Source: an uncultured cyanobacterium (GTDB lineage Bacteria > Cyanobacteriota > Cyanobacteriia > Pseudanabaenales > Pseudanabaenaceae). Taken from it: a stretch of DNA of 13,819 nucleotides. The notes below the pieces were generated by a model that did not search any database, was not told where the DNA came from, and saw only the letters and a list, made by a program, of their open reading frames with translations. This document shows positions 5,800 through 11,951 of this stretch, in pieces. The position numbers and the translations under genes were made by a program. How positions within the stretch are numbered: position 1 is the stretch's first letter; each line of letters starts with the position of its first letter. The stretch spans positions 1 through 13,819 of the forward strand of contig CAIJEA010000086.1 in NCBI GenBank assembly GCA_903819605.1, given 5' to 3'.

Positions 5800-8298
5800 T
5801 CAATTTGCTGGGAACTTCAATATATTGAGATCGTACAAGCCAACCTTACCTTCAGGAATCTCAAACTGAAGCTTTTGGGAGCCAAGCTGGAGTTCGTAAC
5901 GACCAGCTTTAAAACCTGTCAGAGCAAACTTGCCAGCTCGATTGGTAAATAGAGTAACCGCTTGCCATTGGGGATCGGAAAGAGAACGGACTTCTCCTGC
6001 TTGAAGGGCGATCGCTTTTCCTTTGGCATCAGTCAAAACACCCCTTATATAAACAGTTGCATCTGTACCTACCCGAATCACCGTCCCACTCTTGTAGGTG
6101 GGCAAAGCGTAATAAACGGGATTCCCAGTTTCTATACCTGTGGGAGCGTCGGGAACTTCTAACAATAGTCGAGAAACAATATAGGAAGATAAATTGGGTA
6201 CTACGGCAGCACCGAACTCATCAGCACGACTGAGGTACGTTCCTTGTCCGTCAGGATTTACACCGACTATTTGCGAGGCTAAAGCTTTCTCAGGCACAAC
6301 GAGCGCAAAACTATCACTAATTGGACGAGAGAAAGCGACATTTCCATCAGCAAAGGCGATCGCAGTACGAACACTAAAGAGAGCATTAGCTTGGGTATTA
6401 GCTGGAGTCAAAAGCAGATCGGGCGCGAAGTTCCAAATACCCCGATAGCCTGTATAGGTAAAATTAGCATTGAGGCGATCGCCTGAGCTATTTCGACTAA
6501 CACCCAAAGAACCATTGATGGCTTCACTTGCTTGCGGCGAGCGAAAACTCCAAGATACATCTTGGCTAGGACTGTCAGTATTACGAACCTCAGAGCTAGC
6601 TTGAAGGGATTGCGCTCCTAAGTTAATCTGCATACTCAATAATGCCCGTTGCTCATTCACTCCACTGGTATCACAGCTCTGAGAGAGTGATAAACCAAGT
6701 GATAAACCGTTAGCAAATGATTGGGATAGGTCGAGGGCAACTCGATAGGAATCAGGAGTATTTCGACCAAAACGATATTGGGCACTTAGTCCTGCACCGA
6801 TACTACCAAACAACTTTTGACGATAGAAAGCTGATAAATCAAAAGCTGTGTTGTTATTAGGTATTCCTTCATTCCCAAAGGTAATAAACCTCGCACCTCG
6901 CTGTTCGAGACTGAAGCCAAAGGAGCGATCGGTATCGCTAGCATTAAAAAAGTCATAGCGCAATCGCCATGCATAGTCTAAGCCAACGATTTGGTCATTA
7001 CTGACGGCTGCATCCCATGCAAAGTTACCAAAAACCGTAGCAAAAATCCCCTCAACTCCCAATAATTGCTGGCGACTAGTGGCTTGGGCATAACCACCAA
7101 CAGTGAGAACATTACTCACGCCCCAACGGTGGGCTAATGAGAGAATTGGCTTTGACCAGTCGTAGGTACGTCCGCCATTAAGCGTCTTTGAGGGGAACCC
7201 AAAACTATAGGCAAACTGTTGTATGTTCGTGGCAAGAAGATTTGAAGCTACGGCGTTAGCAAAATTAATTTTTTGTTCTTGCCCGCGATCGTCGGTAACT
7301 ACTAATTTAATATCGTTAATTCCTGTAGTAAGGGGCAATTGCCGCAAGTCCTGCTGACCTGCGGGCAAATTTAGCGTTTGAGCAAGACGACCATTGGCAT
7401 AGATTTCCACCTTCGATGGTCGCTCTAAAAAGAACTCAAAGTTATTAATCGGACGAATAATCGAATAGGGTTGTAAAGAGAAGTTTCTTGCTGCCGCAAT
7501 GCCTCCCACCGCGATCGCATTCTGAAAACCTGTAGTCGGGAAGCTATAGTCACCTGCGAGATACCTCACCGCATTGTCTGGATCGTCATGCACAATCCTT
7601 ATATCACCTCGTACTAGCTCAGGCTGCCCTTTTTCAGCGAATGACCAGTTTCCTTCTAAAACCCAATTTTGAAGATTAAGTGCTCCATCAAAGCCTAAAA
7701 ACAAAGGTTGTCGCTGAATGCCCTGTGTCTGGTTACTGCCTAATGTCAAGCGATCGCTAGCAAAGATATTTACATAGCCACTAAAGGAACTAACGGGGAT
7801 TGCTTCTTTTGCTTCTGGTGGCAAATTAGAGCGATCGCCCAAAACATTAACGGCGCGTACAGTAGGACTAACCTGCAAAAATACAGCAAGGCGACGTTCA
7901 TCAAAGTTTGCCTCAATGCCATTTTTTATGAGTATCTCTATGGAAAAATCTTCAGCATTACCAATCTCAGATTGGAGCGTGGTCAGAACTTCAGGTCGTA
8001 AAATTGACGAGAGAGATTGAAGGACTGATTTTGCTGGTAGGCGGGTCTTTTGTGGTTGAGTAGGAACAAAGGTAATGCTGATGGTGGCTTGTTCGCGATC
8101 GTCGATGACTAGGGGAACGCTTAAGTTCTGTTTGCCAGTATTAGTACGAGGACGACCAAACACGCGCTGGAATGTCTCATCATCGCTAGGAGCTTGATTA
8201 GTGGATGAGTTTTGGGCAAGGAGATAACTGACTGCGATCAGGCTATGAAGTGATATAGCAAGGTATAGACAACTAAATTTGATTACTAGACGCATCAT
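5800..8298 (-). CDS. Outer-membrane fimbrial usher (chaperone-usher pathway)
   Basis: 832 residues, the usual size of an usher. An N-terminal signal peptide (hydrophobic stretch, cleavage near YLLA|Q, residue 29) is followed by DETFQRVFGRP and a short periplasmic domain that starts VPLVIDDREQATISI, like the N-terminal domain of ushers that receives chaperone-subunit complexes. From about residue 170 alternating aromatic/hydrophobic strands form the 24-strand pore region; FFLERPSKVEIYANGRLAQTL with LPAGQQDLR is a typical segment before or within the plug region. The C-terminus has NRAGKFALTGFKAGRYEL, the usher C-terminal domain fold. Ushers assemble pilin subunits and secrete the fibre through the outer membrane. 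It follows the chaperone gene, separated by 150 bp holding a long palindrome. Two adjacent ATGs (8298, 8295) can start it; no strong ribosome binding site is seen. The class looks archaic/sigma-like rather than FimD-like, by inference from gene order and subunit type. Confidence 0.88.
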   Translation of the reverse strand: MMRLVIKFSCLYLAISLHSLIAVSYLLAQNSSTNQAPSDDETFQRVFGRPRTNTGKQNLSVPLVIDDREQATISITFVPTQPQKTRLPAKSVLQSLSSILRPEVLTTLQSEIGNAEDFSIEILIKNGIEANFDERRLAVFLQVSPTVRAVNVLGDRSNLPPEAKEAIPVSSFSGYVNIFASDRLTLGSNQTQGIQRQPLFLGFDGALNLQNWVLEGNWSFAEKGQPELVRGDIRIVHDDPDNAVRYLAGDYSFPTTGFQNAIAVGGIAAARNFSLQPYSIIRPINNFEFFLERPSKVEIYANGRLAQTLNLPAGQQDLRQLPLTTGINDIKLVVTDDRGQEQKINFANAVASNLLATNIQQFAYSFGFPSKTLNGGRTYDWSKPILSLAHRWGVSNVLTVGGYAQATSRQQLLGVEGIFATVFGNFAWDAAVSNDQIVGLDYAWRLRYDFFNASDTDRSFGFSLEQRGARFITFGNEGIPNNNTAFDLSAFYRQKLFGSIGAGLSAQYRFGRNTPDSYRVALDLSQSFANGLSLGLSLSQSCDTSGVNEQRALLSMQINLGAQSLQASSEVRNTDSPSQDVSWSFRSPQASEAINGSLGVSRNSSGDRLNANFTYTGYRGIWNFAPDLLLTPANTQANALFSVRTAIAFADGNVAFSRPISDSFALVVPEKALASQIVGVNPDGQGTYLSRADEFGAAVVPNLSSYIVSRLLLEVPDAPTGIETGNPVYYALPTYKSGTVIRVGTDATVYIRGVLTDAKGKAIALQAGEVRSLSDPQWQAVTLFTNRAGKFALTGFKAGRYELQLGSQKLQFEIPEGKVGLYDLNILKFPAN

Positions 8299-8386
8299 AA
8301 TTTGAGCAATCTATACTGCATTGTGCGATCGCTAAAAATTTAATGGATTGTAAAAGTGTTGATGTTAGAGCACAACCATAGTAAAC

Positions 8387-8442
8387 AATAAATTTTAACC
8401 GTAACGGCAATTCATGAATTGCCATTACGGTTAAAATTTATT
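8387..8442. repeat. 28-bp palindrome with no spacer between chaperone and usher genes
   Basis: Arms 8387-8414 and 8415-8442 are reverse complements with one mismatch, centred on TCATGA. The stem contains AACCGTAAYGGCAATTCA. It lies directly after the chaperone stop on the transcribed strand, ahead of the usher. The AT-rich outer part gives T-runs on both strands, so a transcription-weakening or mRNA-end-protecting role is possible. The central AATTCATGAATT resembles the small hairpin at 10798-10825. Confidence 0.65.
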
Positions 8443-8448
8443 TTGTAA

Positions 8449-9243
8449 CTAATTGCGATCATACTCAAATGTACCTGAGAGCTTCTCATTGGGCAAGCCT
8501 GCGGGACATGGTAACGAGAAGCGGCGCTTGCTACCAGCCAATATATTTTCACCATTAACACCTATGAGTTGCTTCGCTTCTAGCTTGACAGGGATAGTTT
8601 CTTTTCCAATAGGCGAAAGATTGAGTCGAAGGTCTGTGAGTATAGCATGGGCTGTTCCTTGATTTGCAAAAGTTAATTGCAATTTACTATCTTTTTTGCC
8701 AGTTTTATCGGTTTCTACTTGGCATACAGCGCTTTCTAGGGAGACATTTGGCGAAACATTTGGTGGCGCAATGTAGACCGAGCCAATATATTTAAATAAG
8801 ACCTTGATAGCAACTGTTGTACTGCCTTGGATTTGACGAATTTCTGTTAAGTCAACGGGAAGTTGTTCAGCTATAATTCGATAGGAAAGTTCTTGAGTAG
8901 GACTAGCGTTGCCGACCCAAGTTACACGGACAGTTTGCCTTTCTCCTGCTTTGACTAACATTTGTGGTGGATAGAGAATGAAGTCATCATCGGCATCTGT
9001 ATTAATTTCTTTCCCATCCAAATCCACCTGACGCTTCACCATCTTAATTTGTATGGCTGTAGCTTTCTTACCTGTATTGGTTACTAAAAAAGACTGAGTA
9101 GCTTTTTGTCCTGAAACTGCAAAAATTGACTGCAATGGAGAGAACTGAAAAGTTGCTTCAACCTGAGAAAAAGAAGGAAGAGCTGAGATCAAATTTGCGC
9201 CGAGCGCAAGTGGCAAGATGACCGCTAAAGAACTCCTATTCAT
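8449..9243 (-). CDS. PapD-type periplasmic pilus chaperone
   Basis: About 264 residues. The signal peptide is cleaved near SFS|QVEA (residue 27). The first immunoglobulin-like domain shows FLVTNTGKKATAIQI and the conserved FILYPPQMLVKAGERQTVRV, equivalent to the 'P-x-G-x-x-Q-x-h-R' strand that binds subunit C-termini. The second domain holds VLFKYIGSVYIAPP and two cysteines (VCQV, PCPA) that may form a disulfide. Such chaperones give a donor strand to pilin subunits and hand them to the usher. It is the fourth gene of the locus, 33 bp after the third subunit gene without a hairpin between, so these two are surely co-transcribed. GAGGGG lies 8 nt upstream of ATG 9243; ATG 9249 is an in-frame alternative too close to that site. 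Confidence 0.88.
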   Translation of the reverse strand: MNRSSLAVILPLALGANLISALPSFSQVEATFQFSPLQSIFAVSGQKATQSFLVTNTGKKATAIQIKMVKRQVDLDGKEINTDADDDFILYPPQMLVKAGERQTVRVTWVGNASPTQELSYRIIAEQLPVDLTEIRQIQGSTTVAIKVLFKYIGSVYIAPPNVSPNVSLESAVCQVETDKTGKKDSKLQLTFANQGTAHAILTDLRLNLSPIGKETIPVKLEAKQLIGVNGENILAGSKRRFSLPCPAGLPNEKLSGTFEYDRN

Positions 9244-9276
9244 AATCATGACCCCTCTTTATAATACTTGAAATAT

Positions 9277-9747
9277 CTATTTGACAATAAGTGTAAATAC
9301 AAGCTGATCAGAGTAATTCCCAGCGGGTTTGGCGGAAATAGCTGCTTGGCTAATGGCAATTTTGATCTCGCGGTTACACCCATTTTCATCGGCACAATCA
9401 ACTATCAAAGTACTAACATTTTCTACAGCCTTATCAAGTGTAGTTAGTTGTCCCTGCTCTATTCCATTATAGTTCAACGTGTAATCAATCAGCTCCCCAG
9501 AACTACGCTTCAAGGCTCCTCCATTAGTAGATTTAGCACTTACAGTAAAGCCATTAGCATTGTTGGATTGCACAGTTACATTACCAATGATCGTGGAAGG
9601 CAAAGCAGCATTAGGAGTCAGTGATATCGGCAGAGAAACTGCGGTTGAATTGAAACTAATCGAATTAACTTGGGCAAACGCAGGTAATGCAAGCAGGTAA
9701 TAGATTCCTGAACAACATAAGCAGTTAATTGATAACTTTTGCAACAT
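9277..9747 (-). CDS. Secreted pilin-like subunit of the chaperone-usher locus (third gene)
   Basis: 156 residues with a signal peptide (cleavage near AFA|QV, residue 25). The mature protein is all beta-strand-like, with NVTVQSNNANGFTVSAKSTNG in the middle, a likely disulfide C118-C124 (VDCADENGC), and the C-terminal strand AGNYSDQLVFTL. It is a clear paralogue of the subunit at 10848-11351: they share the DCAD-x2-GC-x-RE block, the KPAG-x-YSD end and the same spacing. The end motif 'AG-x-Y-(S/T)-D-x-L-x-F' is like the last strand of spore-coat-U/archaic pilins. A role as pilus subunit is inferred from context and sequence type. No good ribosome binding site precedes ATG 9747. Confidence 0.75.
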   Translation of the reverse strand: MLQKLSINCLCCSGIYYLLALPAFAQVNSISFNSTAVSLPISLTPNAALPSTIIGNVTVQSNNANGFTVSAKSTNGGALKRSSGELIDYTLNYNGIEQGQLTTLDKAVENVSTLIVDCADENGCNREIKIAISQAAISAKPAGNYSDQLVFTLIVK

Positions 9748-9778
9748 AAGCCAGCTAATTGGAGTACAACTACTAACA

Positions 9779-9811
9779 CATTATAGGGGACGAAATTCGT
9801 CCCCTATAATG
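9779..9811. repeat. 16-bp perfect palindrome between second and third subunit genes
   Basis: Arms CATTATAGGGGACGAA (9779-9794) and its reverse complement (9796-9811) surround a single A. It lies about 30 bp ahead of the third subunit gene on the minus strand and 92 bp after the second. The stem has a GGGGACG GC block, so the RNA hairpin should be stable. It could be an mRNA stabiliser, a partial terminator or another dispersed repeat. Confidence 0.6.
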
Positions 9812-9902
9812 CGTAATAACGGGTAGATCGAGAACCACTCTCCAAAAGATTAAGCTAGATCAGTTCATTATAAATCTATTCATCCCCAAATCCTCTTCCT
9901 TA

Positions 9903-10490
9903 TTACTTACCAACGTAGTTGAAAGTCAAAGTATCAGTATAGTCGCCAGCAGCTTTATTTACAACATCTGTGTTCTGAATAGTAACACCGATATCTGCTG
10001 TTTTACCTGAAGCAACAGAATAATTAGCGTCAACTCCTGTAATGTTTAAAACTGTAGCAACACCGCTTGCGAAGACTACATCACTTCCGTCGCCCGTGCC
10101 AGTAGAGTTATACTGTAGCGCATAGGGTATTGAGTAAGTGCCATTCTTCAACAATCCTGAGTTGACTGAAGTTCCTGCCGCTGCATTAGTTGATGTTACT
10201 TTTACAGTAAAACCGTTCACATTGTTAGACTCCACATATAGAGTGCCAACTTTCTGTTTGGTGACTCCAGTGTCTCTTGTTAGCGCTATACGGCTACCAG
10301 TATCACTAGTACTGGTGAACGTCATTAAATCAATAGTTGCGATGTTGACACCAATGCTTCCAGAGCTATCAGCAGGGTTGCCAGCCTTCGCAGAAGGAGC
10401 CAAAGCCAAAACTGTAGCAGAGGTCAAACCGATCGCAAGAATCGTACGTCCAGAAATAGAAGCCATTTGACGAAGTGTTGAGCGTAACAT
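9903..10490 (-). CDS. Secreted pilin-like subunit of the chaperone-usher locus (second gene)
   Basis: 195 residues. The signal peptide is longer, with a basic start (RSTLRQ) and hydrophobic core, cleaved near AKA|GN (residue 36). The mature chain is Thr/Ser/Gly/Asn-rich and beta-rich and has no cysteine, unlike its two neighbours. It shares GTLYVESNNVNGFTVKVTST with the third subunit's middle block and ends AGDYTDTLTFNYVGK, the same final strand. It carries an insert of about 30 residues before that strand (GTGDGSDVVF and following). It is probably the major or a structurally different subunit; this is inference. AGAGAGGA (10499-10506) is 8 nt before ATG 10490, the strongest ribosome binding site of the three subunit genes. 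A long non-coding leader (10491-10847) precedes it. Confidence 0.75.
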   Translation of the reverse strand: MLRSTLRQMASISGRTILAIGLTSATVLALAPSAKAGNPADSSGSIGVNIATIDLMTFTSTSDTGSRIALTRDTGVTKQKVGTLYVESNNVNGFTVKVTSTNAAAGTSVNSGLLKNGTYSIPYALQYNSTGTGDGSDVVFASGVATVLNITGVDANYSVASGKTADIGVTIQNTDVVNKAAGDYTDTLTFNYVGK

Positions 10491-10498
10491 GATCTTAA

Positions 10499-10506
10499 TC
10501 CTCTCT
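10499..10506 (-). promoter_or_regulatory. Strong ribosome binding site of the second subunit gene
   Basis: AGAGAGGA with 8-nt spacing to ATG 10490. It fixes this start over the internal ATG eight codons later and predicts higher translation than the other two subunit genes, which have weak sites. Confidence 0.6.
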
Positions 10507-10696
10507 TTTTGTTCCAGTCAGAAAATTTTTTAAGTTGGAATGGATAGCTTTATCTATCCTTGGAGAAACACTTTTGAAATTCGGCAGATCGTTGTAGAGT
10601 TTGATATTCACTACTCTCGATCTCTTCCCCCGTGTGGTCTTTTTGTGTTTCTCTGTTCCTCGATGTATTCAATATATCGCTACCATCTCGCACTGT

Positions 10697-10718
10697 ATAT
10701 CAGGGTAAACCCTGATAT
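10697..10718. repeat. ATATCAGGG-TAAA-CCCTGATAT palindrome
   Basis: Perfect 9-bp arms around a 4-nt loop. The same TATCAGGG-N4-CCCTGATA core occurs in the 20-bp palindrome at 11825-11868. It lies about 207 bp upstream of the second subunit start on the minus strand. It could be a protein-binding operator or a dispersed repeat. Confidence 0.55.
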
Positions 10719-10745
10719 TGAAAAAAGGGTTATGGCGTTAAGACA

Positions 10746-10800
10746 TACAACCCAAAATAGAGTTGCGGCGCAAAACGCCGCAACTCTATTTTGGGTTGTA
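10746..10800. repeat. 25-bp perfect palindrome of the ACCCARAATAGAGTTGCGGCG family
   Basis: Arms 10746-10770 and 10776-10800 are exact reverse complements around CAAAA. Its left arm is nearly the same as the repeat at 5738-5792. The GC-rich inner stem GTTGCGGCG/CGCCGCAAC makes a very stable RNA hairpin shortly after the first subunit stop. The fully paired arms look younger or better maintained than those of the 5738 copy. Confidence 0.7.
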
Positions 10801-10825
10801 GAGACAATTCATGGATTGTTTCTAC
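10798..10825. repeat. Small hairpin GTAGAGACAAT/ATTGTTTCTAC
   Basis: Eleven-base arms with one mismatch and a 6-nt loop (TCATGG), abutting the 10746-10800 palindrome by three shared bases. Short GTAGAGACAATTCATG-type hairpins are widespread between cyanobacterial genes. It is nearest to the stop of the first subunit gene (22 bp). Confidence 0.5.
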
Positions 10826-10847
10826 AAAAGAATTTGGAGGATCATGA

Positions 10848-11351
10848 TTATTTATTAGTCAATGTAAAAGTCAAAGTGTCAGAATATAGTCCAGCAGGCT
10901 TACTCTGTACCTCAGACTGCGTAATCGAAATTTTCACCTCGCGATCGCACCCCGTATCATCCGCACAGTCAGTAATCAATGCACCATTATCTTCAACCAC
11001 AGTTTTAGTGGTAATTTGTCCCTTATCAGAATTGTTGTAATTCAAGTTATAAGCCATTCCTGCGCCCGAAGAATGTTTAAGTAGTCCAAAATTTGTAGAC
11101 TCAACCTCAACCTTAAAGCCCCCATAGGTATTTGACTTCACATTCACATTACCGACACTAGTGAGAGCTAAAGATGTATTTGCTGTCAAAGGAATCGCTG
11201 TACCTGATGTCCCGCGACTAGACACAAAGGTAATCGAATTTAGCGTAGGTAAATCTGCATAAACATTATCTGCTTGGGCAATATCTGGCAATAGGGCGAT
11301 CGCTATGCCGAAACAGCCCAAAGATAAACATTTTTTCAAAAAGATGTTCAT
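10848..11351 (-). CDS. Secreted pilin-like subunit of the chaperone-usher locus (first gene)
   Basis: 167 residues. The signal peptide (KK near the start, hydrophobic core) is cleaved near AQA|DN (residue 27). The mature protein is beta-rich, with SVGNVNVKSNTYGGFKVEVEST, YNLNYNN, a likely disulfide C129-C135 (TDCADDTGC) and the ending KPAGLYSDTLTFTLTNK. It is closely related to the subunit at 9277-9747 and less so to 9903-10490. As the first gene it may be preceded by the hairpin region 11415-11515. A pilus subunit role is inferred from its place with chaperone and usher. The ribosome binding site is weak (AAAGAAA before ATG 11351). Confidence 0.75.
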   Translation of the reverse strand: MNIFLKKCLSLGCFGIAIALLPDIAQADNVYADLPTLNSITFVSSRGTSGTAIPLTANTSLALTSVGNVNVKSNTYGGFKVEVESTNFGLLKHSSGAGMAYNLNYNNSDKGQITTKTVVEDNGALITDCADDTGCDREVKISITQSEVQSKPAGLYSDTLTFTLTNK

Positions 11352-11414
11352 AAATTTCTTTTACTGCCAACTTTTATTGCCAAATTTATCAATTCCATAA
11401 CCACAGCATATCTC

Positions 11415-11443
11415 AAAAAAAAGGGAGGGAGGACATCCCCCAC
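11415..11443 (-). terminator. GC-rich hairpin followed by eight T's (terminator or attenuator)
   Basis: On the minus strand GGGGG-ATGT-CC-T-CCC can fold (five GC pairs, one bulge, 4-nt loop), followed by TCCC and a run of eight T's (11415-11422). It lies about 120 bp after the NblA-like gene and 64 bp before the first pilin start. It is most simply the terminator of the NblA-like gene, but its place in the pilus leader also allows attenuation. Confidence 0.5.
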
Positions 11444-11477
11444 GCTAGAGAATAGCAACAACCCTTATAAGATAAGA

Positions 11478-11515
11478 GAGGTGGAGGGGATGCCCCCTGA
11501 TTTATCATCCACCTC
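11478..11515. repeat. GAGGTGGA/TCCACCTC hairpin with inner GGGG/CCCC pairing
   Basis: Perfect 8-bp outer arms (11478-11485 and 11508-11515); an inner GGGG-ATG-CCCC stem sits within the loop. Part of it, GTGGAGGGGATG (11481-11492), is also complementary to CATCCCCCAC (11434-11443) in the terminator-like hairpin, apart from a two-base bulge. Confidence 0.5.
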
Positions 11516-11563
11516 AGTACCACAAATACATACTTTTATAAAACTATGGGTAATCTGGCACAA

Positions 11564-11746
11564 CTAAAGATTTTTTAAAAGATCTTTAGTTACTATTTCG
11601 TTCAATAGGGCTTGTTCTTGTAAATACATCAGATGTAGCTTTTCAAGAACTACTTGCATTGCTTGTATATCAATATTTTTGATAGCTTGACAGAATATTT
11701 CATGTTCTAACTGCTTTTCTGGTGGCAATCGTATATTCATAGCCAT
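11564..11746 (-). CDS. nblA: NblA-like phycobilisome degradation protein
   Basis: A 60-residue, all-helical-looking protein. It aligns without gaps to the NblA pattern L-x2-E-x3-(F/L)-x4-F-x3-(V/I)-x-N-(L/I)... : LPPEKQLEHEIF, then KNIDIQAMQVVLEKLHLMYL, then EQALLNEIV. The spacing of Phe, Ile, Ala, Leu and Glu fits the two-helix hairpin of NblA. NblA binds phycobiliproteins and brings the Clp protease to phycobilisomes under nutrient starvation. Several usually conserved positions differ (Cys-Gln-Ala after Phe; His for Tyr in the second helix; no basic LLKH end), so this may be a divergent paralogue. ATG 11746 and ATG 11740 are both possible; GAGAGG is 3 nt and 9 nt upstream respectively, so 11740 has the better spacing. 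Upstream palindromes suggest its own control. Confidence 0.65.
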   Translation of the reverse strand: MAMNIRLPPEKQLEHEIFCQAIKNIDIQAMQVVLEKLHLMYLQEQALLNEIVTKDLLKNL

Positions 11747-11824
11747 CAACCTCTCTTTAGGGATTCAAATCCCCTATCTAAATCAATAAGTAAACCTGTT
11801 TATGTAAATAGATTATCAAAATTC

Positions 11825-11868
11825 CTATTTTCTAAATATCAGGGTTATCCCTGATATTTAGAAAATAG
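11825..11868. repeat. 20-bp perfect palindrome with CAGGG-TTAT-CCCTG core
   Basis: Arms 11825-11844 and 11849-11868 are exact reverse complements around TTAT. The inner TATCAGGG/CCCTGATA is shared with 10697-10718; the outer TTTCTAAA arms are not. It lies about 80 bp upstream of the NblA-like start and about 85 bp past the TetR stop. Confidence 0.65.
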
Positions 11869-11885
11869 AAGATGTCCTCTTAGGT

Positions 11886-11912
11886 ATTAATTATCAAACA
11901 TAAATAATTAAT
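11886..11912. repeat. ATTAATTAT/ATAATTAAT inverted repeat
   Basis: Perfect 9-bp AT-only arms with a 9-nt loop (CAAACATAA), between the TetR stop and the NblA-like gene. In such AT-rich DNA it may be chance; it could also be a weak operator. Confidence 0.3.
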
Positions 11913-11951
11913 AGACCTGTTTGGTGACAACAATTAAAATCGCTAAAACCT

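Larger units (their letters stand above)
10491..10847. other. Gene-free stretch between first and second subunit genes
   Basis: 357 bp with no credible gene. On the minus strand, reading from the first subunit stop, it holds the small hairpin 10798-10825, the 25-bp palindrome 10746-10800, the CAGGG palindrome 10697-10718, then about 200 bp that could hold a separate promoter. A short inverted pair GGATAG/CTATCC (10542-10559) lies in the leader just before the ribosome binding site of the second subunit gene. An open frame on the plus strand crosses this stretch but runs antisense into the first subunit gene and has no support. Confidence 0.6.

Noticed and set aside
5618..5828. Open frames of about 60 codons on both strands past the usher gene
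   Set aside because: They run through the two palindromes, are nearly mirror images of each other on opposite strands, and have no ribosome binding site. They are by-products of the repeats.
9715..9747. Lipoprotein signal in the third subunit (NCLCCSG)
   Set aside because: The cysteines lie within the hydrophobic stretch without a proper lipobox, and a standard cleavage site AFA|Q follows.
10138..10470. 110-codon frame antisense to the second pilin
   Set aside because: Shadow of a Ser/Thr/Ala-rich secreted protein; no independent evidence of coding.
10540..11040. 166-codon plus-strand frame
   Set aside because: It crosses a leader, two palindromes and then runs antisense into the first pilin gene; no protein family pattern, no signal peptide and no ribosome binding site.
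11562..11591. AACTAAAGAT/ATCTTTAGTT inverted repeat as a terminator of the NblA-like gene
   Set aside because: It lies mostly within the last codons of the gene, is AT-rich and has no following T-run; the hairpin at 11415-11443 is a better candidate.
5626..11868. CRISPR array
   Set aside because: The repeats are single long palindromes at scattered sites, with no regular direct repeats or spacers and no cas genes.
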